Below are positions 1 to 12,507 of a stretch of DNA of 64,000 bases, piece after piece. The first letter of the stretch is position 1; every line of letters starts with the position of its first letter. The notes beneath the pieces were generated by a model. It had not been told where the DNA came from, did not search any database, and was given only the letters and a program-made list of their open reading frames with translations. Position numbers and translations under genes: made by a program. Source of the stretch: Apostichopus japonicus (lineage: Eukaryota; Echinodermata; Holothuroidea; Aspidochirotida; Stichopodidae); NCBI RefSeq assembly GCF_037975245.1, contig NC_092568.1:10071501-10135500 (forward strand), given 5' to 3'.

Positions 1-145
1 GCAAGTAGGTGATGGGAAATAGATGGTGCAAATCAGCAGTTTTTTTTTTATCTTTCAACGTAAATTTCCCCTCCTTTGAAAATGTCTTGTATTGAGTGAC
101 TATAGGAGACTAAGTTTCATTCCGATCTGTTACGGTAGCGCAGTT

Positions 146-163
146 TGTGTGTGTGTGTGTGTG
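146..163. repeat. (GT)n microsatellite
   Basis: Nine GT units in an AT-rich setting. A G15 homopolymer follows at 261-275. Confidence 0.9.
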
Positions 164-275
164 CTTTTGTGTGTTTTTATTTTGTCTTTCCCAACGTGAG
201 AGGACTGAATAACTCTACGAGGCATAAGCAGAATAAAGAATAAACAAAACAGGACACAATGGGGGGGGGGGGGGG

Positions 276-3200
276 TGGCGCGGACGTGAGAGTTTGTTCT
301 GCGTTTTTCGCAACATTATAAAAACAACAGCAGTTGTGTCTCCTGTAAAAAAAATAGGATACAATTCCAAGGTTTTGAACAACTGATCATAATTTTTGTA
401 CAATAAAACACTGACCATAATGTCCCCATATCACTTTCTGAGACTGTCTGTCACTAAGGATACGTAATATTTTCTTACGATCCTGTCATCTTTATTTCTG
501 TATTAATGTTTCTGTAGACAAGTTGTGTTTAACCCTGATTCCGATGGTATAAAATATTTAAAGTTATGTTTTTGTCCAAACCAGGAAATTATAACATTTC
601 TGCGTGGATACTTTAGTTTCAATTAAGTCATTTCCTGACATTGTATTCTTATGAATGACAAAGTGAACGGGAGCGTGCTACACGAAACTGAAACCTAAAT
701 AGCTCCCTCATTATTAAAGGCGGTGTCGGCTTCTGACAAGAACCAAAATCGTTGTTATCTTTTTAAGTAACGAAGTAATCACAGGAGAGTTGCCGTCTAA
801 ATGGCGGGAAGTTATTAACTGCCAAAATTTCAACAAACAAACAGACGAACAAACATGTTTTCGCCTCTGTTTCTTCTCCTGTCTCTCGCGTTTACTCTTC
901 TTTTAATATGAACACTCATTCCCTTTAAGGATACTGTCTGGGTCAGTTTGTCAATAACAAAGGATGAAAAAAATCCCCATGTAATAAATTTTGGGGTTGT
1001 TTTATTCTTTTATAACGTTGATGTATAAAAATGAAATTTAAAACCTGACAAGAAATCCGGTCTTTCAAGTTTGGGGAAACAAGGAAAGAGAAGGACTAAA
1101 ACACACAACCTCGTCTGACCTCACAAAACCGCAGACTTGACTATACGAAGACAGAAAGAACAACCGGCTGAAAACGCCGGGTTATTATTGTCAGGAATGA
1201 TTCTGATTGGTCAATTAGCGATCGAGGCACGAGGGTATACCCTGGTTATTTTCTCGCCCCAATCCCCCAACCAGTTCAAGTTTGTTTACGTTTCTCGCCT
1301 CGCCTATGACTCGATATAGGAGTGATGAAAGCCACGCAGGCACCAATGGTCGAACAATTAACTAGGGAGAGAAAATGAAAAAAATAAACAGGGTTTGTAT
1401 AGTAATAGTTATATATGATGGGGGCCACACGTTTAACATGTATGTATGTATGTACTTGTATGATCTCCCAATGCTGGTAATAAACATGAAAGGACACACG
1501 CTGTATGTGCGATTCCAATGTAGCTAGTGGCGATAATTCGATTTATTGATTGAGCATCCAATCCAGAACACGGTACGAGGATGAGCTTTGGATAGATGAG
1601 CACCTTACTCAGGCGCTGATCGGGATGGGGCCATGGGGGGGGGGTGTTGGGGAGGGGAGAGGGTGTCCTCTTTCAACCGCATTCAAAACTTTAAAAGTAG
1701 TTATTAGCAAAACCATGCGTTTTAGACTTATTTTATAGTCGTCAAGGAATCGATAACTAATGTGAATTTGCTGAAAGCATCAGTCACCAAATAGTTAAAT
1801 TAAGTTAAAAACAATTGAATAATGAAAATTGCAAACATACCCCTCCTCCCCTCACTACTGCCTCACTTCCTTCCCTCTTCCCCTCCCCTTCCACATCCCA
1901 ACTATATATCCCCGTCCACCACCGTATACCCATATTGCAAAACACGATATCTGAAAAGCAGTTGTTATACTCCGATAGAAAAGAAAGAAGGTGTACAACG
2001 AAATCCAAGATTCGGGTCTACACCAAGATAGCATGGTCTACACCAAGATCTGCAGAACAGGTGACGTACGTGTATGATATCATTGTCAGCCCAAAAAGAA
2101 TAACACCCCCATATCCACCCATCCCCCTCACACAAGCCTCACTCGCGGGGGGGGGGGTAGGAGAGGTGACAACGCGCGACAGTCATCAAACTGCTTCATT
2201 ATATTCGTCACCATGCAGATATAAAGGCTGATCTGTTGTTTGTGTTATATAGGTTCATCTATACCATGTTTAAGCTGCATCTTATTAAAACCGGTAAGTT
2301 TATGCCTCTGGTTGTGATCTTTATCGTTATCTTTGGTCAACTATATTAAACCGTGTGTTTAAATACTGTTCTGTTATCATATATGTCATGATAGCTTGCA
2401 CTGATAACATGTTAATGCAAACAAATGGTCTCCAAATTGTCGCCGGGGTATTTCTGTTTGGTTTTCAGACATGTCTGAGTAACCCTCTGGATTTCCAAAT
2501 TGTCTTTGACATATAATTAGGAGTTAAAAATATAACAGTCGGTTCTATATAACAATAGTGAAATGTTGGTTAAAGATCCAGAGAAGTTAGACGTAGTTTC
2601 ACGTGACCATACATCGGTTTTCTTGGCACTTTTCTGCGTTTAGAAGTTTCTTGGTTTTTCTAACTTGTTTATGTACCAATAAATCACATCTCTGTCAAGT
2701 CGAATCGAACCAAATGATTGTTATTGATAAAGGAAAAATCAAGCAAAAATGAATAAATAATGTTATTATGCAACGGTATGTTGATCCGCTGTCGTAGTTG
2801 AAGCAGTATAATTAGACAAAACATTCACCCTCACTCACCCTTCGCATACCCATCCAACACTAACCCCACCCTCGTAATCGTACCCCATCCATTCCCCGAT
2901 AAAGTTACCTTCAATAGAATCGATACCAACCAGTAACACAAACTTTATGTAAATCAAACATAAAGAGTATAGGTTGAAATTTTAAGTTATCAAAATTGAT
3001 GATCACGTATGCTTATAAATTCAAAATATATTTCTTTTGATAAAGGCTATTTGTACAAATGTTGTGTGGCAAAATGTTTGAGTTATGAGGATCGTTGAAT
3101 ATGTGCATGGAACGCCTATAGTGGAACATAAAAAACATGGCTATACGCGAGAACAATTAAACACGCGAAGCCTTGTTGCATTGATCTAAGAAATGGGCTG

Positions 3201-4050
3201 TAACTGGACCGCAATCTATAGGGCGCGACTGAAAAAGGGGTCGCGAAATTGTTTCAATGGGGGTGAGGGTCTGATGGGTCGTGGCTAAGTCCTCAAGAAA
3301 GATCCAGGGTCGTAGGCCCTAACATTTGCGGACCGTTTTTTGTTGTTGAAAGGACGGAATGTTAACGATATTTTAAACTGTTTAAAAAGCCTCTGTTCAA
3401 AAAGAAATGACACCAAACTTTGAATACAAAAGATACCATATCAGTACTATCAAATGTGACAAAAATGATCTTTCTCCCATTCAGGACATGTTTTGATGTT
3501 TTGGTTCTCTCTTTTAAGGACTTTGGTGTGATTTTGATTGCTTTTGGCTTTTAACTGTAGCCTGTTTGTCACCTCGTCAACCACAATGACAGGTTTTATG
3601 TACAAGACGTTTGATAAAATGACCAAGTCACTCCCGCAGAGCTCTTTGCCCGCAAGGCAACACCTACCGTGGTGCACCGGTGAACTTGTAATTGACAGTT
3701 CATGTCATGGATTGCCTACCATCTGCATAATACACCATTGTTGATCAGACACACCCGTGGTTTCAGACGTGAAACGCCCAGATATGACGAGGTGAGAAAA
3801 GCAACATAGAAATGGAAAGGGAGAGAGAGAGAGAGAGAGGTGGAGAAAAAAGAAGAGAAAGTGGACTTTATCTAACCCACAAACAGACGGTTGTGGGAAT
3901 TGTTGGCGCGACAGTTAAAGAAAGGGCAAAAACAACATTTAACAAAGCATACGGTAGCTGGTTGTCTTATAACCATATGTCACCTTTGACCCAGAATTTA
4001 CTAAAGTTTTAGGCCTCCTTAGAGACCGCTCTCTACATGTTCGTTTTTTC
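276..4050. other. intergenic DNA, no supported gene
   Basis: Unique-looking AT-rich DNA. It holds G tracts at 1635-1644 and 2147-2157, a short GTAT run near 1438-1455 and a (GA)n run at 3819-3840. The ORFs present are at most 138 codons, overlap on both strands, and show no domain, signal peptide or splice-site support. Confidence 0.6.
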
Positions 4051-4376
4051 TTTTTCCTTTTTTCGTCTCAACAGTTAGCGATAAGCTCACACCTATTTCT
4101 TGATATGCAATGTAGACAAGGCAGGGAATGGCCTATACCTTTCCGCAAACTGATTTTCTGATTTTTCCTTTTTCGTCTCAACAGTTAGCGATAAGTTCAC
4201 ACCTATTTCTTGATATGCAATGTAGACAAGGCAGGGAATGGCCTATACCTTCCGCAAACTGATTTTCTGATTTCTCCTTTTTCGTCTCAACAGTTAGCGA
4301 TAAGTTCACACCTATTTCTTGATATACAAAGTAGACAAGGCAGGGAATGGCTTATACATTATGCAAACTGATTTTC
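4051..4376. repeat. tandem triplicate, about 110-bp unit
   Basis: Three head-to-tail copies begin near 4051, 4161 and 4270, a period of 110 then 109 bp. Each has a pyrimidine-rich start, then TTTCGTCTCAACAGTTAGCG, then GTAGACAAGGCAGGGAATGG. Copies 1 and 2 are nearly identical; copy 3 is more diverged at its right end. The pyrimidine tract followed by CAACAG looks like a splice acceptor repeated three times, but no open frame follows. Confidence 0.9.
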
Positions 4377-5544
4377 GTGTTTTCTTTGTTGTTTTGTTAT
4401 TGTATTTTGAAGATTTAAGGCTCTGTTTCGGCATTTTTACAAACTTTGAACATACTATTTGGTACCTACCTATCTAATGGTGAAGGAGCTCAGCTGCAAA
4501 CGCACCCTGCTGCTTGAAGTCATGAAGACATTAAGCTTGTTGGTCACCTACAGAGTCTGATCTATGTCACAGATTCGGTCATTATAGATTCATTCCAGGG
4601 TTTCATTCTGTGTTTCACGCAAGCGCAATGAATCATTTGGGTTTTGTCATATAGGTTGGTGCAATCAACCAGTAATTACTGCCCGTCAACCAAACCACTG
4701 AATGACAATAACAACCGTCAGGACATAAATTTTCATTTATGAGACCAAGTCAACCAACGTATATTAACTTAAAGCATAATGTATTCATTTTAACAAAATC
4801 TTCAACACAATATCGATTCTAATATCCCATAATAATGTAGGTCCAGTGTCGTACACAGTAGTTCAAAGGGGATGGGGACAAGATCAAACATTTTCCCCGA
4901 CTGATTATAGGAATATTATACCCTTTTACGGAGGGCAAAGGCGCATGCATGATTTTGTGAGGGAGGGAGTAAGGCCCTGGTTGTTTGTTGTTGAAGCCAA
5001 CTCCCATGTAAGGGATCCAGGGATCAACGATCAAGGGATCCTACCCCAGAAAGAAAGAAATTTTAGAAGTCAAATGATGCATCCAGATCCATCTTTAGAC
5101 TATAAATTAGTCTGTAATTAGGTCTAAACGTAAGGTTTTCTGATATATTCTCTTAAAGTTGTGTGTGAGGTTTAAAAGGTAGGTGAAATGTACATCCACC
5201 TTTAATTCTTCCCGACTGAATGTTAAAAAAATATCCCCAACTGAACCACCCCACCCCGACTAAATTGAGGGACATCTCCCCCCCCCCCCCAACCCAACCG
5301 CCGCTATTTGCACACGTCATTGACGTTGATAATATTTGTTTTATTCTATAAAGTGACGGAAATTTTGACTGAGCGACATACTTTCCAGAATGGAATGGGC
5401 TCTTGAATGACTAATTAATTAATTTAATTTGGTGAATAAGATCTGCTGAGTGTCTTTGATCAATTGTGGAATCTTATGTTGAATGACCTTCTAAAAAATT
5501 TGGTAAAATTATCGAATCAACACAGAAGCTTTTTTAAATGATTG
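4377..5544. other. intergenic DNA with a possible transposon-derived scrap
   Basis: No gene is supported. The stretch 4925-5060 (a GGCCCTGG core, then repeated GGGATC(C)) loosely resembles 8150-8215, which also has GCCCTGG followed by TCCCAAGTA. The two may be old fragments of one mobile element. A C13 tract is at 5278-5290. Confidence 0.4.
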
Positions 5545-5790
5545 TATAACATATAACATAACATAAGTTGGCATGGCATGGCATGGCATGGCATGGTCTG
5601 GCATGGCATAGCATGGCATAGCATAGCATAGCATATCATAGCATAGCATAGCATAGCTTAGCAGAACATAACATAACATAACTTAACATAACATGGCATA
5701 GCATACCATATCATGGCATGGCATGGTACGGCATAGCGTAGCATAGCACAGCACAGCAGAACATTACATAACATAACATCACATCACATT
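5545..5790. repeat. pentanucleotide satellite, GCATR/ACATA type
   Basis: About 245 bp of 5-bp units that change by segment: ACATA at the left, then GGCAT, then AGCAT, then ACATA and GGCAT again, ending in ACATA/ACATC. The mosaic order suggests local spread of sequence variants along one array. The GGCAT segments repeat the palindrome GCATGC in part (CATG cores). Confidence 0.95.
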
Positions 5791-8052
5791 ATATTAATAA
5801 GTCATGTTCAGAATAGAGAAATATTAAGATGTAATGCGAACTGCCTTTTCAACTATCAGGTCAATTCCAGATTGTGACGTACGTGGCTACAACATCAACA
5901 ACAATATCAAAAGGACACGAAAAGCTCTTACGTTCAACTTTCTGCTCATGGCCCACTTGTCTGCGTAGAGCAGCGTGTGTGTGTTCATCAAATTTCAGTT
6001 ATTAAATATTGTTATCATAATTCCTACCGAGATTTCTGCACAACCTAATTTATGGAAACAAGACAACATCGTTTCCTTTATACTTCATTCATGGAACGGT
6101 GATTGACAATTATTGCATATCACGATTAGCATAGGATACAACATTTTGACAGATGTCTTTGCCAACACTTTGGATAACATTTTTATTATTATTATTATTA
6201 TTACTATTATTATTATTATTATTATTATTATTTTTTGTAAAAGAAAGAAAAATGCAAGATAGAAACGTGACAAACACAAAAAGAACAACAACAAAAAACG
6301 ACTCGACAAAATTTGCAGCCTAAAGATGTCAACGTCTTTCTTCAAACATTTCAGAAAAGAAGGTCGAAACTAACACTGTGTTATAATTATATGTAAAACA
6401 TTTCATTTTCTTCGGCGTTTTGTTTCTTTCTTATTTCTTTTTAATCTTTATCAAGTTGACAATGCCATCATCTGTGAGTGATAAGGAGCAGACTAATAAG
6501 TTAATAATATAAGTCAGTTAAACTCAGTTTAAAAATACAATTCAGTTTCCTTCTCCTTCCAGGTTTACGGTTTTGACGAGCATAATTGTTTACTTGCTGT
6601 TTTGTTTTCTTCTGATTATTTTCATTTCATCATACATTCACTCACAATATAGGATTATACTTGAAATGTGCTATGTAGTTAAGGGAGTCTGGTGGTGGCG
6701 TGGCTGGGTGGGGTGCGAGGGATTGTGATGGTGGGGTGGGGTGGGGTGGGTGGGAGATAATGGCAACTGTGGCAGACAAGAGCCTTCGATCAATCTACGA
6801 ACTTCGCTCGGCTGACCCACGTAAAATACATTACGACGTACACCATTATGTAATCTCTCAGGCTACGAAAAATCCCAGCTGGACCCACTTGCGAGATACG
6901 ACTACCCCTATTCGAGACCTCCAAACCATTTCCTGTGACCCCATTGATGGTTTCCGCCCTACCCCCTCCCACCACACACACCATCCCTGCATGGTGTATA
7001 TTACAAATCATGTAGCCTACATCTACAATTCAACACTGCCCAAAACCAGATGTGTTTGATCTTCAGCTATTTACACTGAAAAGTCATTAAGAAGTAATTA
7101 CAGCGTATATAAACATGCCATCCGTTTGTATACGTGGAAACATTTTATTTAGTCTTTTACATTATTACACACATCATAGTTACCCCTACAAATACGTGTA
7201 TATTAGTGTATATTAGGCTCATCTTGTGTTAGCTTAGCATATAGGACATGATAACATTGTCATTTGTCATACTTATAGTATAGGCCTATACTGTAATGGG
7301 TTTCTGCATGAAAAGCACAGATACCACAGATGTATAAAATTAGTCAACAGAAAATACTTTATAAAAAAGTCACCCCAAGATAGGGACCGTGCAGGGAACC
7401 AAACAACTTTGGTCCACTCTCATACCCCATTCCCCTTTACGGTTTCATAATGGATACTGCACTGGCTATAGAAATCTGTTGCTACAGTGTGCAACGTTAT
7501 ACAATCTAAATTTTTGACCAAAGAATGTATTAAGAAACGAAATGGCTGACATTCCAGTGGAGACTCAACGTTTAGTGAATGCATGTGTTGGAGATTACGG
7601 CTGTCTTCAACTACGTGGTAGTCTCTTGAATTAAAGTCATCGATTAAATAAACAGAAAGAAGAAGAAATTGGAATTTTACTGAGGACAAAACCGTCTCAC
7701 GAATTTGAAATAATTCGTTTGGAACACAACATAGAAAGATCCTTCAGGTATTTTCCCTGACAATAGTTAATCCAATTCCATTTGAACAATTCTATAAATG
7801 AGGACGGAAGAGCTGCACCAGTATCTCTGTGCATCAACGGACAGATCTTTTGTAAAGCTAAATCAAATCAATTTGGACCAAAAAACAATGGACTGTTGAA
7901 ACACCTGTAGTCATTTGTTTTACAACACCGTTCGATTTGGACCCTTTACAAAGAGGTGATATTGGACCAAAGACATTTCTTATCAGTTTAGTCATGGAGT
8001 GCCTTCGTTTTTATGTCATATAAGCCTCATGGAGATTAAGGGGGTCACCTGT
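5791..8052. other. intergenic DNA with simple repeats
   Basis: Contains an (ATT)n array at 6184-6232 and a GGGGT-type G-rich run at 6703-6756, followed by a both-strand ORF to about 7059 with no recognisable domain. The palindrome TAGGCCTA is at 7281-7288. No gene supported. Confidence 0.6.
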
Positions 8053-8254
8053 GGGGGGGGGGGGGGGAAACTGAGTGCATTGAATACGGGGGTGGGGTAA
8101 ATTCTAAATTCTCGACTCATTTCGGTAGGGACATGAACCTTTACGGAAGGGCCAGAGGCAGACCCAGGATATTACAAAGGAAATAATGTAGCCCTGGGGT
8201 CGTTCAAGCGGATTCCCAAGTAGAATAATAACGACGGATGAGGGGGGGGGGGGG
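8053..8254. repeat. paired G homopolymers around a transposon-like scrap
   Basis: G15 at 8053-8067 and G13 at 8242-8254 flank a segment (about 8140-8220) with wording typical of degraded metazoan DNA-transposon ends: CAGAGGCAGACCCAGGAT, then CCCTGG, then TTCCCAAGTAG. The transposon reading is from memory of such ends and is weak. Confidence 0.4.
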
Positions 8255-8738
8255 TGTGAGGGTTTTCACACACAAGTGCCTAAAATGTTTTCTATATTTA
8301 ATACAATGTTCATTTTCTGTAATGGAGGATGGGTTTTGCATATGCTGAATTCATGATATTGAACTTTATAATATGGTGTAATGATGACATTGGTTTTAGT
8401 GTCAACACTGTTAACATTCTACTTTGAAAATATGAAAAGAATAACAAAAACACAGATTTACGAAATGACACCTTCCAGACAGACTTATTAAAACTACGAT
8501 ATCTCCCAAACGAAGCAAGACTTTTCTGAGCATTTGAGGGAGTTGTTCTTCACAAAGACCACTGTCATAATAGCAAAGATCATGGTTGAGTTTTGTGTTC
8601 CAATTAAGAAAACGTACTTTGAAACAGTTGATTTCTTAACCGCTTCGTCATTTTAGCTCGATCCCAATAGGTCTGTTCTATTATCATGAAAGACTCAATT
8701 TTAATTATCTGCACTGATCCCTCAATTTTGCGTCATAA

Positions 8739-8746
8739 TGACGTCA
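8739..8746. promoter_or_regulatory. perfect CRE-type palindrome TGACGTCA
   Basis: One of eight exact TGACGTCA sites in the window. The others start at 23066, 23288, 25295, 28881, 43211, 50931 and 60078. The octamer is the known CREB/ATF consensus. Nothing here shows that any site is used. Confidence 0.3.
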
Positions 8747-8849
8747 TTAGATAGTGCTAGAAACACGGAAAGCGTGCAAAAGAGATGGCGATAGTGTCAT
8801 GTGTTGTCTAAACATTTATGAAATACTGTTATGGCTCTTAAAAGCTTCC

Positions 8850-9205
8850 GTAGGTAGAAAAATAGGAGAATGACAACTCATTGGGCCACGTATTCAGTGG
8901 ACATGGGCTGCACACATGCCGGTCGCAGAGAGTGTCTAGCCCTCTGGCCAAAGGCAAGGATTCACGCACGCCACCTAGGACGCTTCTGGTCGACCTCTGA
9001 CCAACCGACCCTCCTCGCATCCTCCCGGGTTCGTTTACGACAACAAGGGAGACATGGCACGGGATCCTAGGCCACAAAAAGCACCATACCTACAGCCGGA
9101 AAAATTATGCCTCCAGCCTGTCTCGAACCCTAGCCACGGTTTACTCGGTTAGCAGTGCAAGGTCTTTCGCTTACACCGTCGCGCTAACCAACACATCAGC
9201 TGGAA
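8850..9205 (-). mobile_element. tRNA-headed SINE-like element, degenerate
   Basis: Read on the minus strand, 9194-9118 has an A-box-like GTTGGTTAGCGC, a hairpin with 7-bp stem (GTGTAAG/CTTGCAC) in the anticodon-arm place, and a B-box-like GGGTTCGAGAC. A-box to B-box spacing is about 60 nt, too long for a working type I tRNA. The body downstream (to about 8850) is GC-rich compared with its surroundings, as SINE bodies often are. The left end is a guess. No second copy was found in the window. Confidence 0.45.
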
Positions 9206-9285
9206 TAGTAACCTCAAAATTAGTATATAAAGATTCGACCAGAGAAAAAGGCAGTAAATGAAAAATAATTTAATCCATAAACTTT

Positions 9286-9362
9286 AGTGGGAGTCGAACT
9301 CGGAACGTACAGCTCCATATTTCTTCGTTGAACCTCTGAGCTATCTGACTCTTCGATGATTA
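9286..9362 (-). mobile_element. tRNA-like sequence (SINE head or tRNA pseudogene)
   Basis: On the minus strand it reads TAGCTCAGAGG (good A box), then 34 nt from GGTTC to AGTTCGACTCC (nearly perfect B box). That is the spacing of a real tRNA. The T stem does not pair (CCGAG against CCCAC), and no acceptor stem closes. So it is a decayed tRNA or, more likely, the head of a SINE. It lies about 90 bp from the element at 8850-9205, same strand. Confidence 0.5.
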
Positions 9363-9678
9363 TTGGGTTTACTTTTACTATAGATGGATTAACCTGTTAA
9401 TATCTGTATGTTAGATGAGTGATCACATCAAAGCCTTCTTTGTCTGACATAGACCTGCTTAACAGGAAGGAATTCCTTATAAGACTTGTGAATAACAGAC
9501 ATAGTTAAACCTATCGAGCCAACGTTTTGATTCCTTTCAATATTAAGGGGATTAAGGCTTTAGTTCATCCTAACAATAATTGGGCGTACCCTATAGTCAA
9601 AGATCACATCTGCAATGAAATGCTTCTTTACAGCAAGCTAAAACTAAACAATGACTCCTTCATAAACACGCTTTATGC

Positions 9679-9735
9679 ATTGGCGTAACCAGGCCGGTGC
9701 AAACTCCCGGGCCCCGGGCCCCAGGGGGGTGGCGG
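9679..9735 (+). mobile_element. possible end of a hAT-type DNA transposon
   Basis: Starts ATTGGCGTAACCAGG and runs into a GC-rich palindrome (CCCGGGCCCCGGGCCCC). Many metazoan hAT elements begin with CAGTGGCGTA followed by G- or C-rich sequence; that is family knowledge recalled, not searched. I could not find the matching inverted end, and no transposase reading frame is present. Confidence 0.35.
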
Positions 9736-10440
9736 TTCCAAGGACCGAAAGTATGACCTCCAATCGGTGGAAGGCAAGGTTTCAAAAGCATATTTTCTTG
9801 ACAAAATCACTCATCACAGCAAGCGCACTATAAGTCGGACAATTGGCCGAAGCTGTTGGGACGCCGTCTTTATCAAAAAACTACAACCAAAATAATTCTT
9901 CTCTCATTGCACAGGCCAGAATGGTCAGTGAGTTATAAACATCGAGAGGCAGCCTGAAGGTTTTGACTGCAGTCAAAATGTGTCGAAGTGCTCTTATTCG
10001 CTCATATTTTGGAAATGAAAATTGAGACGGTTATAATGTCATTTGCCGTGCATTTACAATGTCATCTGCGGTTAATATGACGCAGTTCTTGAAATTCACC
10101 ACAAAAAAATGCTTCTTCTTCAAATTCTTCAAAATGCTTCTTCTTAAATTTTATATCAATGTTCCCTAAGTTGAGTAAAGTGGATGTGAATTTTGAAACT
10201 TCTGGGCTACTTTTGTACATTTCTTTCATTGTTGTATAACATTTAGGCTATAACTGTATACAATGCAAAAACTACGAAATCAACCTCAGCTGGGAGTGTT
10301 ACCATTTTCGTTTGAAAAGCATTTGCTTTTTGTCATTTAGTGTTTAATTTTCGGGGTATTCGTCAATTTGAAGTAGCGAATTTTAACGTTGTTAAAAATA
10401 TTTCCCGGGGACGTCGAGGACTGCAAAACAGCGAGACGTA

Positions 10441-10441
<1 letters not shown>

Positions 10442-10478
<37 letters not shown>

Positions 10479-10554
10479 CCTATATATATATAGCCTGTAT
10501 ATATATATAGCCTATATATATATATATATTTATAAATATATCACTATAAATATA

Positions 10555-10614
<60 letters not shown>

Positions 10615-10650
10615 CTATATATGTATATACTATATGTCTATATAGGCCTC
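10442..10650. repeat. compound (TA)n array with TAGCCTA interruptions
   Basis: Runs of TA split by TAGCC, TATTTATAAATA and ACTATA. The whole block is nearly self-complementary and could extrude as cruciforms. It ends in TATAGGCCTC. Confidence 0.95.
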
Positions 10651-12507
10651 TTCGGTCTATGTAAGATGAGTTTAAACTGCTTCTTTGTTTTATAACATCC
10701 TGGATTCTTTCACGGTTGAGTATATTTCCAGGGTACCTGGGAGGAGAATTCCCGCCATCTGTTTATCAGTGTCGCACGGTGACTCATACAACCAGCATGA
10801 AATCTCCAACGTATATATACATGCAACAGCCATTAAATAACAAAATAAAAGCTTACTCAAGTCGATTCCAGTGGCTGTATGTAGGGTCTGATATATATGA
10901 CAACAAAAAAACCAGGAGAAAAATATATCAAAACAGATCATAAATGTATGATGTATTTGTGATTAAGTCAAGTAAGTTGTTATGGGTTAACCATCGTATT
11001 GTATCACATCACTCTGTCAGTGATAAATACGGGGTCAATTTTGATAAATATTAATGAACTCATATGACTTATGTGTTTGATATGTCTTAGCTTGTGGTGT
11101 TAGGCGTCCAGATCATGCCAGCATATGGTGGTCTATACAGTCCTATTATTTAAACCGCGTTTTAGTCACGATTTATACGTCACATTCTTCATGCAGAAAT
11201 CACTAACGTGTATATGTGGTTAACTTATATGGTAATGAAATAAATACTATTTTATTGAGACGATGGTTCAAACGAGAACTAATAAACTAAAATAACGAAT
11301 GAAAAAATAGTTAGTTGTAATATTAAATATATTTGTAAAAGAACGAACTAAATACAGAAATAGGAAGTAAAATATGATCAATTGCTGCGGTGGAGTGTAG
11401 GCCTATATTTCCAGTTTGTTGCAATATTCCAAAAAATAGCGATATATCCATAAATTTATTCTATTAACAAAATGTACCTGCATATATCCTACCGTCATTT
11501 TCAAGTGTCTATTATGGTCTGAACAGGAAGTAGTATTTGTACAGTGATACGATAAAGTTACACATTACGCTTTCAACTTATACAGGACAATGTAACAACA
11601 TTAGTAGCACACTCTCATATTCGAGGGGGAAAAAAAAGATTTAAACAAAAGATTTTAGAAATTTACGAGCTTCCTGTCAGAGGGTTTCATTTTGGTACCT
11701 GCATGGTTGCGTATATATGCAAAAGCTATATGAAATGTGTAATGTGTATGTATATGGTTACGAGAAGTAATTGTCACATATACGTTGATGACATATATAG
11801 CAGCTCCCTTCCAGATATCACTGCGAACACATGTAACCTATATATATTCAAATGCTGACAATTCATACATTGTTAACAATATGCGGGTGCCACGCAAAGA
11901 TGGTATGACTCATCTCTATGGAATAATCGACTTGATAAACGTGTAGGAAAGCGAATGTGTGTGAGGGGGGATAGGGGATGGTGGATGGGGTGAGGGGGTG
12001 GGGTGAGGGGGGGTAGGGGATGCTGCAGTTGAGGGGGAAGGGACGCGAAGCTGCGACAGTGGCGCTGTGAGTACCAACACATTATGCAGAGTAGCGAAGT
12101 TTCTTACTTCCTTATTTCTACATGTGCATTCTGTTAAAGTCTATCAAGTCATCGGTTATTCGTTATAACTTAAGCAACATCATTATCGGTTATTCGGTAT
12201 ACCGTAGGCCACCTTACCCGGCTTGTTCACATCAATATAACTACACCGGTAACAGTCATCACATTTGAAATGTTTAAAGCAGGCGTTTCTATTTTTAGGG
12301 TACGTCTCCCGCCACCTAAGTATGCTTAGAAACACCTGAGAAAATATTGTCTGTTTACTAAACCAACATGTCAGCTTTCATTCATGTTGTGATACCTGTA
12401 GAAAGTCTGTCAGGTTTAAATCCAATACCAATTCCTAGCCCGTTCATCGCTGCACTGTCCTATAAAAAAACATGAATAGGCGATACATTCTCCACAGGTT
12501 AACAGAT
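10651..12507. other. intergenic DNA, no supported gene
   Basis: AT-rich unique DNA. TAGGCCTA at 11398-11405. A G-rich (C-rich on the minus strand) stretch at 11965-12045 gives a spurious proline-rich ORF. Confidence 0.6.

Noticed and set aside
4925-5060. A defined transposon fragment related to 8150-8215
   Set aside because: Similarity is only a few short words; kept as a note within the intergenic entry and not as its own element.
6700-7059. 119-codon plus ORF after a GGGGT run
   Set aside because: A second ORF covers most of it on the other strand; no domain and no splice or signal evidence.
9286-9362. A working tRNA gene with ideal box spacing
   Set aside because: T stem and acceptor stem do not pair, so a pseudogene or SINE head.
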